From the NCBI GenBank assembly GCA_918219625.1, contig CAKJXT010000030.1, positions 1 through 35,429 on the forward strand: DNA of 35,429 bases. Direction: 5' to 3'. Shown here piece after piece: positions 24,899 to 31,996 of this stretch. Below the pieces are notes generated by a model that did not search any database, was not told the DNA's origin, and saw nothing but the letters and a program-made list of their open reading frames with translations. Within the stretch, counting starts at the first letter, position 1; every line of letters begins with the position of its first letter. The stretch comes from Bacilli bacterium (GTDB taxonomy: Bacteria > Bacillota_I > Bacilli_A > RF39 > UBA660). A program made the position numbers and the translations under genes.

Positions 24899-24927
24899 AT
24901 GATAGCATACTACATTTGTTTAGTCAA
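24899..24927 (-). promoter_or_regulatory. SigA-type promoter of the MORN-repeat gene
   Basis: On the minus strand TTGACT (24927-24922), 17 nt, extended -10 TGCTATCAT with TATCAT at 24904-24899. Confidence 0.65.
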
Positions 24928-24937
24928 ATTTAGGTAT

Positions 24938-24963
24938 AAAAAAATAGTGATAATCACTATTTT
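24938..24963 (-). terminator. Intrinsic terminator of infC-rpmI-rplT
   Basis: On the minus strand AAAATAGTGA, loop TTA, TCACTATTTT, then TTT. The TAG of the first arm is the rplT stop codon. Confidence 0.88.
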
Positions 24964-25538
24964 AAAGCATCTAATAATTCAGCTTTTTTCATTGCAGAAT
25001 ATCCTTCTACACCTTTATCTTTAGCCATTGCTTTTAATTCAGCAACTGTTAATGTTGAAAGATCTTTTTTAGTTTCTTTTTTTGTTTCTTTTTTAACAGT
25101 TTCTTTTTTTTCTGCTTTTACTTCCTTTTTAGCAGTTTCTTTCTTTTCAGCTTTTTTAACTTCTTTTTCTTCTTTTGGTCCGTTAACTAAAGCATCTTTA
25201 GCAATTTTAACTAAGTTTGTGAATGTTTCTGGACTATCAATTGCTATTTCAGCTAACATTTTTCTGTTAATTGTTACTCCTGCAATATTTAATCCATTTA
25301 TGAATTTTGAATAGCTGATTTCGTTCATACGACATGCAGCATTGATTCTTGTAATCCATAATTTTCTGAAATCTCTTTTCTTTTGTCTTCTATCTCTATA
25401 AGCATACATTCCTGAATGCATTACTTGTTCTTTGGCACTTTTATATAATCTATGTTTACTACCAAAGTATCCTTTTGCAGCGTCCATTACTTTTTTACGA
25501 CGTGCACGATGTATTGTTCCGCCTTTAACTCTTGTCAT
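24957..25538 (-). CDS. rplT: Ribosomal protein L20 with a C-terminal Rho_N/SAP-like extension
   Basis: Residues 1-118 are a complete L20 ([29 protein letters not shown]), a 23S rRNA binder needed for early 50S assembly and, in Firmicutes, a repressor of its own operon. Residues 119-158 are a Lys/Glu linker with [16 protein letters not shown] repeats. Residues 160-193 ([20 protein letters not shown] then [10 protein letters not shown]) match the Rho_N/SAP-type helix-extended-loop-helix fold. Normal L20 stops near residue 118, so the extra 75 residues are unusual. GGAGGAATTAAA precedes the ATG. Last gene of the operon, 11 nt behind rpmI. Confidence 0.93.
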   Translation of the reverse strand: MTRVKGGTIHRARRKKVMDAAKGYFGSKHRLYKSAKEQVMHSGMYAYRDRRQKKRDFRKLWITRINAACRMNEISYSKFINGLNIAGVTINRKMLAEIAIDSPETFTNLVKIAKDALVNGPKEEKEVKKAEKKETAKKEVKAEKKETVKKETKKETKKDLSTLTVAELKAMAKDKGVEGYSAMKKAELLDALK

Positions 25539-25549
25539 TTTAATTCCTC

Positions 25550-25747
25550 CTATTTAATAACGTCTTTTAATCTATTGTAATCTGATTTACTTAATAATGA
25601 TGCATTTCTTCCTGATCTATTTGAAGCTGCATTTTTCTTTCCTGTATTATGTCTTGTTCCAGGATGTCCTATTTTTATTGTTCCTCCAGGTCTAACATTA
25701 CAAACTTTTGCTGTTCCCTTATGAGTTCTTTGTGTTTTCTTTGCCAT
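25550..25747 (-). CDS. rpmI: Ribosomal protein L35
   Basis: A 65-residue basic protein of the large subunit. The pattern [11 protein letters not shown] near the start and [15 protein letters not shown] at the end match L35, and the place between infC and rplT confirms it. AGGAGGATAATT precedes the ATG. The middle ([20 protein letters not shown]) is more divergent than in Bacillus. Confidence 0.93.
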   Translation of the reverse strand: MAKKTQRTHKGTAKVCNVRPGGTIKIGHPGTRHNTGKKNAASNRSGRNASLLSKSDYNRLKDVIK

Positions 25748-25757
25748 AATTATCCTC

Positions 25758-26288
25758 CTATTTTTCTTTCTTAGGCGCTAGTATCATAATCATTACACGT
25801 CCGTCTAATGTTGGGTTTTGTTCGATAGTAGAAACTTCACCTAAAGCATCTGCAAAACGAAGTAAAACATTTTTACCTAAATCAGTATGAGCCATTTCTC
25901 TACCTTTAAAACGAATTGAAACTTTAATTTTATGTCCTTTTTCTAGATATTTTCTAGAGTTATTTACTCTTGTATTAAAGTCATGAACATCGATTGTTAC
26001 TGACAATCTATATTCTTTCATTTCAAGATTTGCTTCTCTTTGTTTTTTTAGATTTTCTTTTTGTTTTTTCTTGTTTTCGTACTTGTATTTATTGTAATCC
26101 ATTATTTTACATACTTGTGGATTAGAACTTTGATTTATTAATACTAAATCAAATCCTGCGTAACTAGCTAATGTAAGAGCATCTTTAATAGGTTTTACAC
26201 CTAATTGTTCTCCATTTGGTCCAATTACCATTACTTCTTTTGCACGTATTTGTTCATTTATAAACAAATCTTTATCTTTGCTTGCTAT
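25758..26288 (-). CDS. infC: Translation initiation factor IF-3, apparent AUA start
   Basis: A 176-residue IF-3, which blocks premature subunit joining and rejects non-canonical start codons. The N-domain opens SKDKDLFINEQIRAKEVMVI, the linker has the Lys-rich KKQKENLKKQ stretch and the C-domain has VSIRFKGREMAH. GGAGGTG (26300-26294) lies 5 nt before an ATA codon at 26288, where homologues start, and no ATG/GTG/TTG suits. infC genes commonly use AUU, AUC or AUA as an autoregulatory device. The in-frame TTG at 26336 lies in the terminator and would add a hydrophobic tail (YSLFCWLLL). First gene of infC-rpmI-rplT. Confidence 0.92.
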   Translation of the reverse strand: MASKDKDLFINEQIRAKEVMVIGPNGEQLGVKPIKDALTLASYAGFDLVLINQSSNPQVCKIMDYNKYKYENKKKQKENLKKQREANLEMKEYRLSVTIDVHDFNTRVNNSRKYLEKGHKIKVSIRFKGREMAHTDLGKNVLLRFADALGEVSTIEQNPTLDGRVMIMILAPKKEK

Positions 26289-26452
26289 ACTAACACCTCC
26301 AAAAATTAGCAATAACCAACAAAAAAGTGAATACAAAGGTATTCACATTATAAGCACAATTATATTATATAAAATAATTAATTTGGCCTTTTACCCATTA
26401 CTATTATAATCGGGTGAGATATGTGAATATCTTCTTTCCTTTTTTCGGTTTC
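26289..26452 (-). promoter_or_regulatory. infC operon leader with transcription attenuator (L20-leader-like)
   Basis: A leader of about 165 nt. On the minus strand segment A (TATTCACAT, 26429-26421), segment B (ATGTGAATAC, 26348-26339) and segment C (GTATTCAC, 26334-26327). B pairs with C and a T run follows, giving a terminator; A is exactly complementary to the first 9 nt of B, giving an antiterminator. Firmicutes regulate this operon by L20-dependent attenuation; that this one does so is inferred. Confidence 0.75.
26321..26346 (-). terminator. Attenuator terminator upstream of infC
   Basis: On the minus strand GTGAATAC, loop CTTT, GTATTCAC, then TTTTTTG, ending about 20 nt before the infC GGAGG. 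Confidence 0.88.
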
Positions 26453-26458
26453 TTCATG

Positions 26459-26487
26459 ATTATACATGTATTTTATTTATTTGTCAA
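26459..26487 (-). promoter_or_regulatory. Perfect consensus SigA promoter of infC-rpmI-rplT
   Basis: On the minus strand TTGACA (26487-26482), 17 nt, TATAAT (26464-26459). Both hexamers and spacing match the consensus exactly, the strongest promoter in the window. Confidence 0.9.
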
Positions 26488-26496
26488 CAAAAATAT

Positions 26497-26520
26497 GAAA
26501 AAAGCTTAAAAATTAAGCTC
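26497..26520 (-). terminator. Intrinsic terminator of rpmG-efp
   Basis: On the minus strand AGCTTAA, loop TTT, TTAAGCT, then TTTTTC. The efp stop codon is in the first arm. Confidence 0.82.
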
Positions 26521-27070
26521 TTGAATCGTATTTACCATCTTTTGTAGATACAAGTATTTTTTCACCTTGTTCGATGAATAGTGGAACTTTTACCATTAAA
26601 TCATTTTCCATGTATGCTTCTTTTAGTGCATTGTTTGTTGTATTACCTTTTACAGCAGGTTCTGTTTTAGTAACAGTGTATTCTATTTTTTCTGGTAATT
26701 CCATTCCTAACATTTCACCTTCATAGAATGTGATGTTTACACTTAAGTTTTCGATTAAGTATTTAGCATCATCACCCATTTGGTCTTTTGTTAATTCTAT
26801 TTGTTCATATGTTTCCATATTCATGAAATAGTATGTGTCACCAGTATTGTATAGATATTGCATGTTTTGTTTTGTAATCATTGCTTTTTCTAGTTTAATA
26901 CTAGTATTGAATGTTTTTTCAACGATTGAACCTGTTCTTAAGTTTCTGATTTTAGCTTTTACGAATGCTGCTCCTTTTCCAGGTTTAACATGTTGGAATT
27001 CGATTACTGTATATATATTTCCTTCGAATAAAAATGTAATACCGTTTTTAATATCATTAATGTTAAACAT
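26513..27070 (-). CDS. efp: Elongation factor P
   Basis: A 185-residue, three-domain EF-P that relieves ribosome stalling at polyproline. The loop HVKPGKGAAF carries the lysine (about residue 32) that is modified in many bacteria. C-terminal signature MVKVPLFIEQGEKILVSTKDG, given here as the last 25 residues, is normal. AAAGGAGTATATT precedes the ATG. It sits 21 nt behind rpmG. No modification enzyme gene (EpmA/B, YmfI, EarP) is in the window. Confidence 0.96.
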   Translation of the reverse strand: MFNINDIKNGITFLFEGNIYTVIEFQHVKPGKGAAFVKAKIRNLRTGSIVEKTFNTSIKLEKAMITKQNMQYLYNTGDTYYFMNMETYEQIELTKDQMGDDAKYLIENLSVNITFYEGEMLGMELPEKIEYTVTKTEPAVKGNTTNNALKEAYMENDLMVKVPLFIEQGEKILVSTKDGKYDSRA

Positions 27071-27091
27071 AATATACTCCTTTCTTTAGAA

Positions 27092-27259
27092 TTATTTTTC
27101 TTCTTTATGTTTAGTAGTTTTACCACATTTACTACAAAATTTATTTAATTCTAAACGTTCAGTAGTATTCTTTTTATTTTTTTCAGTACGATAATTTTTT
27201 TCTTTACATTCAGTACATGCTAATGTAATTCTTTCTCTTGCTTCTCCTTTTTTTGCCAT
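27092..27259 (-). CDS. rpmG: Ribosomal protein L33, zinc-binding form (55 residues)
   Basis: A short gene that starts [18 protein letters not shown] and ends KHKEEK. The two pairs CTEC and CSKC mark the zinc-ribbon (C+) form of L33. The segment [19 protein letters not shown] is typical of the family. GGAGGGATTTCGG precedes ATG 27259. It is co-transcribed with efp. Confidence 0.95.
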   Translation of the reverse strand: MAKKGEARERITLACTECKEKNYRTEKNKKNTTERLELNKFCSKCGKTTKHKEEK

Positions 27260-27291
27260 CCGAAATCCCTCCTTCTTTAATTCACTACCCT

Positions 27292-27319
27292 ATTATAACA
27301 AATTATTTATAAATTTCAA
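27292..27319 (-). promoter_or_regulatory. SigA-type promoter of rpmG-efp
   Basis: On the minus strand TTGAAA (27319-27314), 16 nt, TATAAT (27297-27292). The -35 lies in the last codons of the upstream PBP gene. Confidence 0.6.
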
Positions 27320-29348
27320 AGTATTTTTTTGAAACTCTATTAACAATTCTTTTATTTACATTGCTTTGATAAGTTGAACCTGACTCATTATAGTATACAT
27401 CTGGTGATATTACAGTGAAGCTTATCTTAGGATCATCATATGGTGCATATCCTACAAATGTTGTTGTTATTGTCTCTGTATCTACCACTCCATCATTATT
27501 TGTATCTATGAAACTTTGACTTGTTCCGGTTTTTCCTGCGGGCTTATATTGTAAATCAATATATCCATATCCTGTTCCAGAATCCATTACTCTTTGGAAG
27601 CCTAATTTTACTCGATCTAGATATTGTTGTTCTGTTTCTAATTTGTTTAATATTTTAGGTTCTGTTCCTTTTATTCTTTTTGTTAGTCCATCTTTTGTTG
27701 GCTCATATATTGATTTTAATAGGTATGGTTTCATTCTATTTCCACCATTTGCGATTGTATTTATATATTGATTTAATTGAATTGGTGTGTATGTATCATA
27801 TTGTCCAATTGAGAAGTCTAGTAAGTGTCCTGGTAATGTACTTGTTCCTTTATATCCCAAACTTTCTACTGGTAAGTCTATTTCTGTTTTTACCCCCAAT
27901 CCGAATTGTGCGAATGTATTTCTATATTTTTCAAATGCACTTGTATCTATTTTTAGAGGTTGATCATATTGATAATATCCGTGCGCAACTTTTATAGCTG
28001 TATTATATTGATATGTATTTGATGATTGTTGTAAAGCTGTTATATCATTTAGTGTTCCTAGATATTTCCATGAACATTTTTCTTTTGTTGCGGCTATTTT
28101 TATACATTTATCATCTCTTACTTCTCCAATTGTTAATGCGCCATTATTATATCCTGTTATGTGTGATGCTCCTTTTATTACTGATCCTACTACCACAGGT
28201 GATGTTGTTACTCCTGGTGTAAAGTCATATATTTCTCCATTTTGATTTATTTGTTTTCCTGCCATTGCGAGTATTTCACCTGTTTGTGGGTTTGATATTA
28301 CAACAAATGATCTATTATAGTATCTTGTATTTGGTTCATTTTTTGTATTTCTTATTTCTTCTTCTAGGATTTTTTCTATTTCTTTTTGCAGTTCAATATC
28401 AATTGTAAGTTTAATATCATTTCCTCTTTTTCCTTCTTCTATTAAGATATATTTTCCATTTACTACTTTGTATTTATTTTTTGTTCCTTTTAATAAATCT
28501 TCATATTGGTATTCAATATAACTTGTTCCTACTCTATCATTTAGTTGATATCCTTTTTTTAGATAATCATCTTTTAATTCATAAGGTATTCCTGATTCAC
28601 TAGTTGATACTGCTCCTAGTATTGTTCTAAATGTGTCCCCATACAAATATTCTCTGTCCCAATCTAGTTTTATATTACATCCTGTTAGTTCATCTAACTT
28701 TTCTGCTACTAGCGCATATTCTTCATCTGTAACGTTATATTTTTTTATTGTTTTTTCTTGATAACTATATCCTGTATTCATTAATTTATAGATATAAGCC
28801 GCTTCTAAATCTAATTCACTATATTTTTCTAATTCTTCTTTTGGAACTCTTTCTAATTTATATTTTTCTATATCATCATTTGTTATTTTTCTTTCCTTTA
28901 AATCATTATATTCTTCTTGTGTTATTAAATTGTTCCCTGCTTCATAGTTGTTTTTTAACCAGAATACTTTTTTATCTTGTTCTGTTATTCTTTTATAGTC
29001 TACATTTAGTATGTCTGATAGTTTGTATGCTAGTTCTATTTCTTGTTTTGTATTTAGTCCACTTTTCTTATATGTTATTACTTTAACAGCTATATTATTT
29101 ACTATTAGCCTTCCATTCCTATCATATATTCTTCCTCTTGGAGCAGAGTCTCCTTCTACAATTTTTACTGTTGCTTCTTCTACTTTTTCTTTGAAAAATT
29201 CATTCTTAATTATTTGTACATAAAATAAATATCCAATTAATGTTGACATTAATACTATTACTAAGAATATTAATAATTTATATCTTTTTTCTATTTGTAT
29301 TCTTTTTTCTTTGGATATTTTATTTTTTCTGTATTTTGGCTTTTTCAT
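27303..29348 (-). CDS. Class B penicillin-binding protein (transpeptidase)
   Basis: A 681-residue monofunctional transpeptidase that cross-links peptidoglycan. One membrane helix (residues about 28-48) follows a basic tail. A PBP dimer domain starts at APRGRIYDRNG, and the catalytic domain has the SxxK motif as SVIK (Ser389), SSN and KTGTS (Lys606). Length and layout fit the PBP2/FtsI group; I cannot tell an elongation from a division role. The ATG at 29348 has no ribosome binding site: the only GGAGG upstream serves a short overlapping frame at 29376. An in-frame stop lies 21 nt before the ATG, so no longer form exists. No mre or fts gene is beside it. Confidence 0.93.
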   Translation of the reverse strand: MKKPKYRKNKISKEKRIQIEKRYKLLIFLVIVLMSTLIGYLFYVQIIKNEFFKEKVEEATVKIVEGDSAPRGRIYDRNGRLIVNNIAVKVITYKKSGLNTKQEIELAYKLSDILNVDYKRITEQDKKVFWLKNNYEAGNNLITQEEYNDLKERKITNDDIEKYKLERVPKEELEKYSELDLEAAYIYKLMNTGYSYQEKTIKKYNVTDEEYALVAEKLDELTGCNIKLDWDREYLYGDTFRTILGAVSTSESGIPYELKDDYLKKGYQLNDRVGTSYIEYQYEDLLKGTKNKYKVVNGKYILIEEGKRGNDIKLTIDIELQKEIEKILEEEIRNTKNEPNTRYYNRSFVVISNPQTGEILAMAGKQINQNGEIYDFTPGVTTSPVVVGSVIKGASHITGYNNGALTIGEVRDDKCIKIAATKEKCSWKYLGTLNDITALQQSSNTYQYNTAIKVAHGYYQYDQPLKIDTSAFEKYRNTFAQFGLGVKTEIDLPVESLGYKGTSTLPGHLLDFSIGQYDTYTPIQLNQYINTIANGGNRMKPYLLKSIYEPTKDGLTKRIKGTEPKILNKLETEQQYLDRVKLGFQRVMDSGTGYGYIDLQYKPAGKTGTSQSFIDTNNDGVVDTETITTTFVGYAPYDDPKISFTVISPDVYYNESGSTYQSNVNKRIVNRVSKKYFEIYK

Positions 29349-29376
29349 TTTTATTATTGATATAAATTATTGTCAT
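29320..29376 (-). CDS. Possible 18-codon upstream ORF overlapping the PBP start
   Basis: ATG 29376 lies 7 nt after GGAGG and encodes MTIIYINNKNEKAKIQKK before TAA. It is in another frame and overlaps the first 29 nt of the PBP gene. It may couple or limit PBP translation. The product itself need not be functional. Confidence 0.35.
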   Translation of the reverse strand: MTIIYINNKNEKAKIQKK

Positions 29377-29433
29377 ATTTTTGCCTCCTGGTTTATTTAT
29401 TTTATTTTTGAATATAATTATTTAGGTGATATT

Positions 29434-29697
29434 ATGAGTGAATTTTTAATTAAGAATTATGTTTCTAAGTTAACTTTATCAGAAATTGATATTTTTAGTA
29501 AAAAGCAAGGATTGTCATTATCTTCAGATGAACTTAAATTAATATATGATTATATCAAGAGTGATTGGCATACTATTGTTTATGGTAATCCTAGGCCTAT
29601 TCTTGATAGTTTAAAGTCTACTTTAGATGAACTTAGTTATAATAAAATTGAAAAGTTATATATTGAATTTAAGGATAAGTATAAAAATTATTTGTAG
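29434..29697 (+). CDS. DUF2624 (YqfT-like) protein, 87 residues
   Basis: A small soluble helical protein. The layout (KLTLSEIDIFSKKQGLSLSS, then an Ile/Tyr helix, then LDELSYNKIEKLYIEFKDKY) fits the DUF2624 family, whose Bacillus member yqfT follows the nfo gene yqfS. I chose ATG 29434 because TTAGGTGATATT precedes it; an ORF start at 29311 has none and is on the opposite strand of the PBP start. It is convergent with nfo and overlaps its end by 10 nt, unlike Bacillus where the two run the same way. Function unknown; the neighbour hints at DNA repair. Confidence 0.72.
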   Translation: MSEFLIKNYVSKLTLSEIDIFSKKQGLSLSSDELKLIYDYIKSDWHTIVYGNPRPILDSLKSTLDELSYNKIEKLYIEFKDKYKNYL

Positions 29698-30572
29698 TAT
29701 TCTATTATATTTGGTATTAAATTCTCATTAAATTTCTTTTCTTTTATCATTTCTATTTCAAATTTATATGGGGGATATGAGTCTTTTTCGTCTTTGATAT
29801 ATGGTGTTTCTAATATTTTAGGAACATCTTTTAATTTTTCATTATATATTACATTTAATAAATTATTAAATCCTATATGACCATATCCAATATTTTCATG
29901 TCTATCTTTATGTGAGTTTATTTCATTTTTTGAGTCATTGACATGAATACATAATAGCTTATCTAGTCCAATTATTTTGTCGAATTCATCAAGTATTTTA
30001 TCAAAATCGTTTAAGTCATATCCTGCATCGTTTATATGGCATGTGTCTAGACATACCGCGATATTTTCTTTATTATTTATTCCATCTATTATTTGTTTTA
30101 TTTGTTCAAAAGTTATTCCAACTTCTGTTCCTTTTCCAGCCATTGTTTCTAGTAGTATTTTTACTTTTGTATTTACTAGTACTTCATTTAGACATTTAGT
30201 TATGTTTTTAAGTGCTTGTTCATATCCAATTCCTACATGGCTTCCTGGGTGTAGTACTACTTTATCGAATCCTAATTGTTCTACTCTTTTTATTTCTTGT
30301 TTTAAGAAGTTAATTGAAAATTCAAAGTTTTTTTCATTAGCTAGATTAACTATATATGGTGCATGTATTATAACATTTTTAGGATTTATGTTGTTTTCTT
30401 TCATCAAATCAAATGCTTGTTTTGTTAATTCATCATCTATTGGTAGTCTTGTTGTATTTTGTGGCGCTCCTGTATAAAACATGAATGTTGTTGAATTATA
30501 AGATAGTGCTTCTTTAACACTTCCAAGTAATTGTTCTTTTTTATTAAATCCTACATGTGATCCTATTATCAT
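29688..30572 (-). CDS. nfo: Endonuclease IV (AP endonuclease)
   Basis: A 294-residue TIM-barrel enzyme that cuts 5' to abasic sites in base-excision repair. Zinc and substrate motifs are visible: GSHVGF at the start, VVLHPGSHVG, LLETMAGKGTE, CLDTCHINDAGYD and HVNDSKNEINSHKDRHENIG, given here as residues about 205-225. These match the three-zinc site. AAAAGAGGTATTAT precedes the ATG. Own promoter; convergent with the DUF2624 gene. Confidence 0.96.
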   Translation of the reverse strand: MIIGSHVGFNKKEQLLGSVKEALSYNSTTFMFYTGAPQNTTRLPIDDELTKQAFDLMKENNINPKNVIIHAPYIVNLANEKNFEFSINFLKQEIKRVEQLGFDKVVLHPGSHVGIGYEQALKNITKCLNEVLVNTKVKILLETMAGKGTEVGITFEQIKQIIDGINNKENIAVCLDTCHINDAGYDLNDFDKILDEFDKIIGLDKLLCIHVNDSKNEINSHKDRHENIGYGHIGFNNLLNVIYNEKLKDVPKILETPYIKDEKDSYPPYKFEIEMIKEKKFNENLIPNIIEYYK

Positions 30573-30594
30573 ATAATACCTCTTTTCTTTATAA

Positions 30595-30623
30595 ATTATA
30601 CATTATTGTTTTACTTGCGTAAA
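30595..30623 (-). promoter_or_regulatory. SigA-type promoter of nfo
   Basis: On the minus strand TTTACG (30623-30618), 17 nt, TATAAT (30600-30595). The -35 is part of an inverted repeat TTTAC-GCAA-GTAAA. Confidence 0.65.
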
Positions 30624-30631
30624 TATTTTAA

Positions 30632-30660
30632 AAAAAAATAGTGAAATTTTCACTATTTTT
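30632..30660 (-). terminator. Intrinsic terminator of the ytxH-type operon
   Basis: On the minus strand AAAAATAGTGAAA, short loop, TTTCACTATTTTT and more T. The TAG of the first arm is the stop codon; the stem shares AAAATAGTG with the terminators at 22543 and 24938. Confidence 0.85.
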
Positions 30661-31057
30661 CTTCTTTTTCTAATTTAGTTAAGACTTGTTTTGTTACTTC
30701 AATTGCTTTTTGCCTAACTGAGTCTGCAGTTTTTTCTAGAACTGGTGTTCCTTTTTCTACAGCATATTCAACTAGTTCTTCTGCTGCATCTTGAATGTCT
30801 CTTGCTTTTTTCTTAGCTATTTTCAAAGCTTTTTCTTTATCTAAGTCAGATAATTCATCTTTTATTTCAGCAATTTTAGCTTCTATTGTTTCTTTTACTT
30901 CTTCTGCTTCTATGTTTTTTGCTTTTTCTAATAGTTCATCCATTTTTTTCTTTAGATCAGCTCTTAAATCGCTTCCCTTTTTTGGTGCGAATAAGAATCC
31001 TAATGCAGCTCCTATACCTGCTCCTACAACAAATTTTCCAAATCCTTTTTTACTCAT
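30653..31057 (-). CDS. YtxH-like membrane-associated protein
   Basis: A 134-residue protein. The N-terminus KFVVGAGIGAALGFLFAPKKGSDLR is the YtxH signature: a glycine-rich membrane helix followed by APKxG. A long amphipathic Lys/Glu helix follows. AAGGA before ATG 31057 sets the start, which overlaps the DUF948 gene by 8 nt. YtxH is a general-stress protein in Bacillus, next to ytxG. Role unknown. Confidence 0.82.
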   Translation of the reverse strand: MSKKGFGKFVVGAGIGAALGFLFAPKKGSDLRADLKKKMDELLEKAKNIEAEEVKETIEAKIAEIKDELSDLDKEKALKIAKKKARDIQDAAEELVEYAVEKGTPVLEKTADSVRQKAIEVTKQVLTKLEKEEK

Positions 31058-31331
31058 CTTCATCTTCCTTTCTCTTTTTGAATACTTTCATTATCGAATT
31101 TGATATTATTCCTGTAATTTTATCAGTTACAAGATTAATTGTATCTGCACTTTTATCTATTATTTCAAATAGATTGTCTAATTTTTTTACTTTACCATAT
31201 ATATCATCAAGTACTACGTTTGCTTTATCTACTGTTATTGTTAATTTATATAGTAGAATTATCGCTACAATAATTAATATGCTTAACAGTGTATAAAATA
31301 TTACTGGTAATAGTGTACTAGCTGTTTCCAT
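31050..31331 (-). CDS. DUF948 (YtxG-like) membrane protein
   Basis: A 93-residue protein with one membrane helix (residues about 8-30, LLPVIFYTLLSILIIVAIIL) and a short helical tail ending KKRKEDEDE. The order with ytxH matches the Bacillus ytxG-ytxH pair. GAGGATGATA precedes ATG 31331, and the start overlaps the upstream gene by 14 nt, so the four genes here are translationally linked. Confidence 0.72.
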   Translation of the reverse strand: METASTLLPVIFYTLLSILIIVAIILLYKLTITVDKANVVLDDIYGKVKKLDNLFEIIDKSADTINLVTDKITGIISNSIMKVFKKRKEDEDE

Positions 31332-31983
31332 TATTATCATCCTCTTTTTCGTACATTGAATCGATTAAGTTAAATAAATCGCTGTCATCTATATTTTTTC
31401 TTTCTTCTTTTGGGTCTTCAAGTAGTTCATCAAACATGTCAATATCATCTTTTGGTTCAACTTTTTCTTCTATTTTTTCTGGTTCGCCAAATAATGTTAC
31501 TTCCAATTCATCTTCTAGTGTTCCATATGCTTTTTTTCTTATATTGTCTATACTTACATCTTTATCATTATGATATGTAGAATTTCCTGTATTATTCTTT
31601 GTTTTTATATCTTCTTTGTGATAGTTCTTATCTAATATACCATATACTGGTGATATTATTGGCGTTGGCTTGAACTTTTTAGGTTCTTCCTTTTCTTCTT
31701 TTTTTGGTTTTTCATAGAAAGAACTTACTTTTTGTGGTTTTGTTTTTTGTTTTGGTTCATCTAGTCCAACAAAGTCTGTATCATCAAAGAATATAGGTGC
31801 AGGCTTGTCCATTTTTTTAACTGGTTTTTCCTTAATATCTTCTTCTATCTCTTCCGGTTCTTCTTTTTTCTTTGGAGCAGGAATTTCCACCTGTATTACT
31901 TCTTTTTTTATTGGTTCTTCTTCTGTAAATGGTTCTTCTACTTCTTCTGTAAACATATCTCTTAATTTATCCATTAATCCCAT
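31318..31983 (-). CDS. Disordered Lys/Glu/Pro-rich protein with a PTPIISPVYG motif
   Basis: A 221-residue acidic-basic, low-complexity protein with no membrane segment. A short helix at the start (GLMDKLRDMFTEEVEE) is followed by Pro/Lys/Glu-rich stretches, a hydrophobic motif KFKPTPIISPVYGILDKNYH (residues about 105-124) and a helical C-terminus. GAAAGGTGATAAT precedes ATG 31983. I do not recognise a family. The motif stands out as a likely docking peptide, and the operon suggests a cell-envelope or division scaffold role. Confidence 0.7.
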   Translation of the reverse strand: MGLMDKLRDMFTEEVEEPFTEEEPIKKEVIQVEIPAPKKKEEPEEIEEDIKEKPVKKMDKPAPIFFDDTDFVGLDEPKQKTKPQKVSSFYEKPKKEEKEEPKKFKPTPIISPVYGILDKNYHKEDIKTKNNTGNSTYHNDKDVSIDNIRKKAYGTLEDELEVTLFGEPEKIEEKVEPKDDIDMFDELLEDPKEERKNIDDSDLFNLIDSMYEKEDDNNGNS

Positions 31984-31996
31984 ATTATCACCTTTC

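Noticed and set aside
26289..26336. IF-3 starting at TTG 26336 with a hydrophobic tail
   Set aside because: It lies in the terminator hairpin, lacks a ribosome binding site and adds residues not found in the family.
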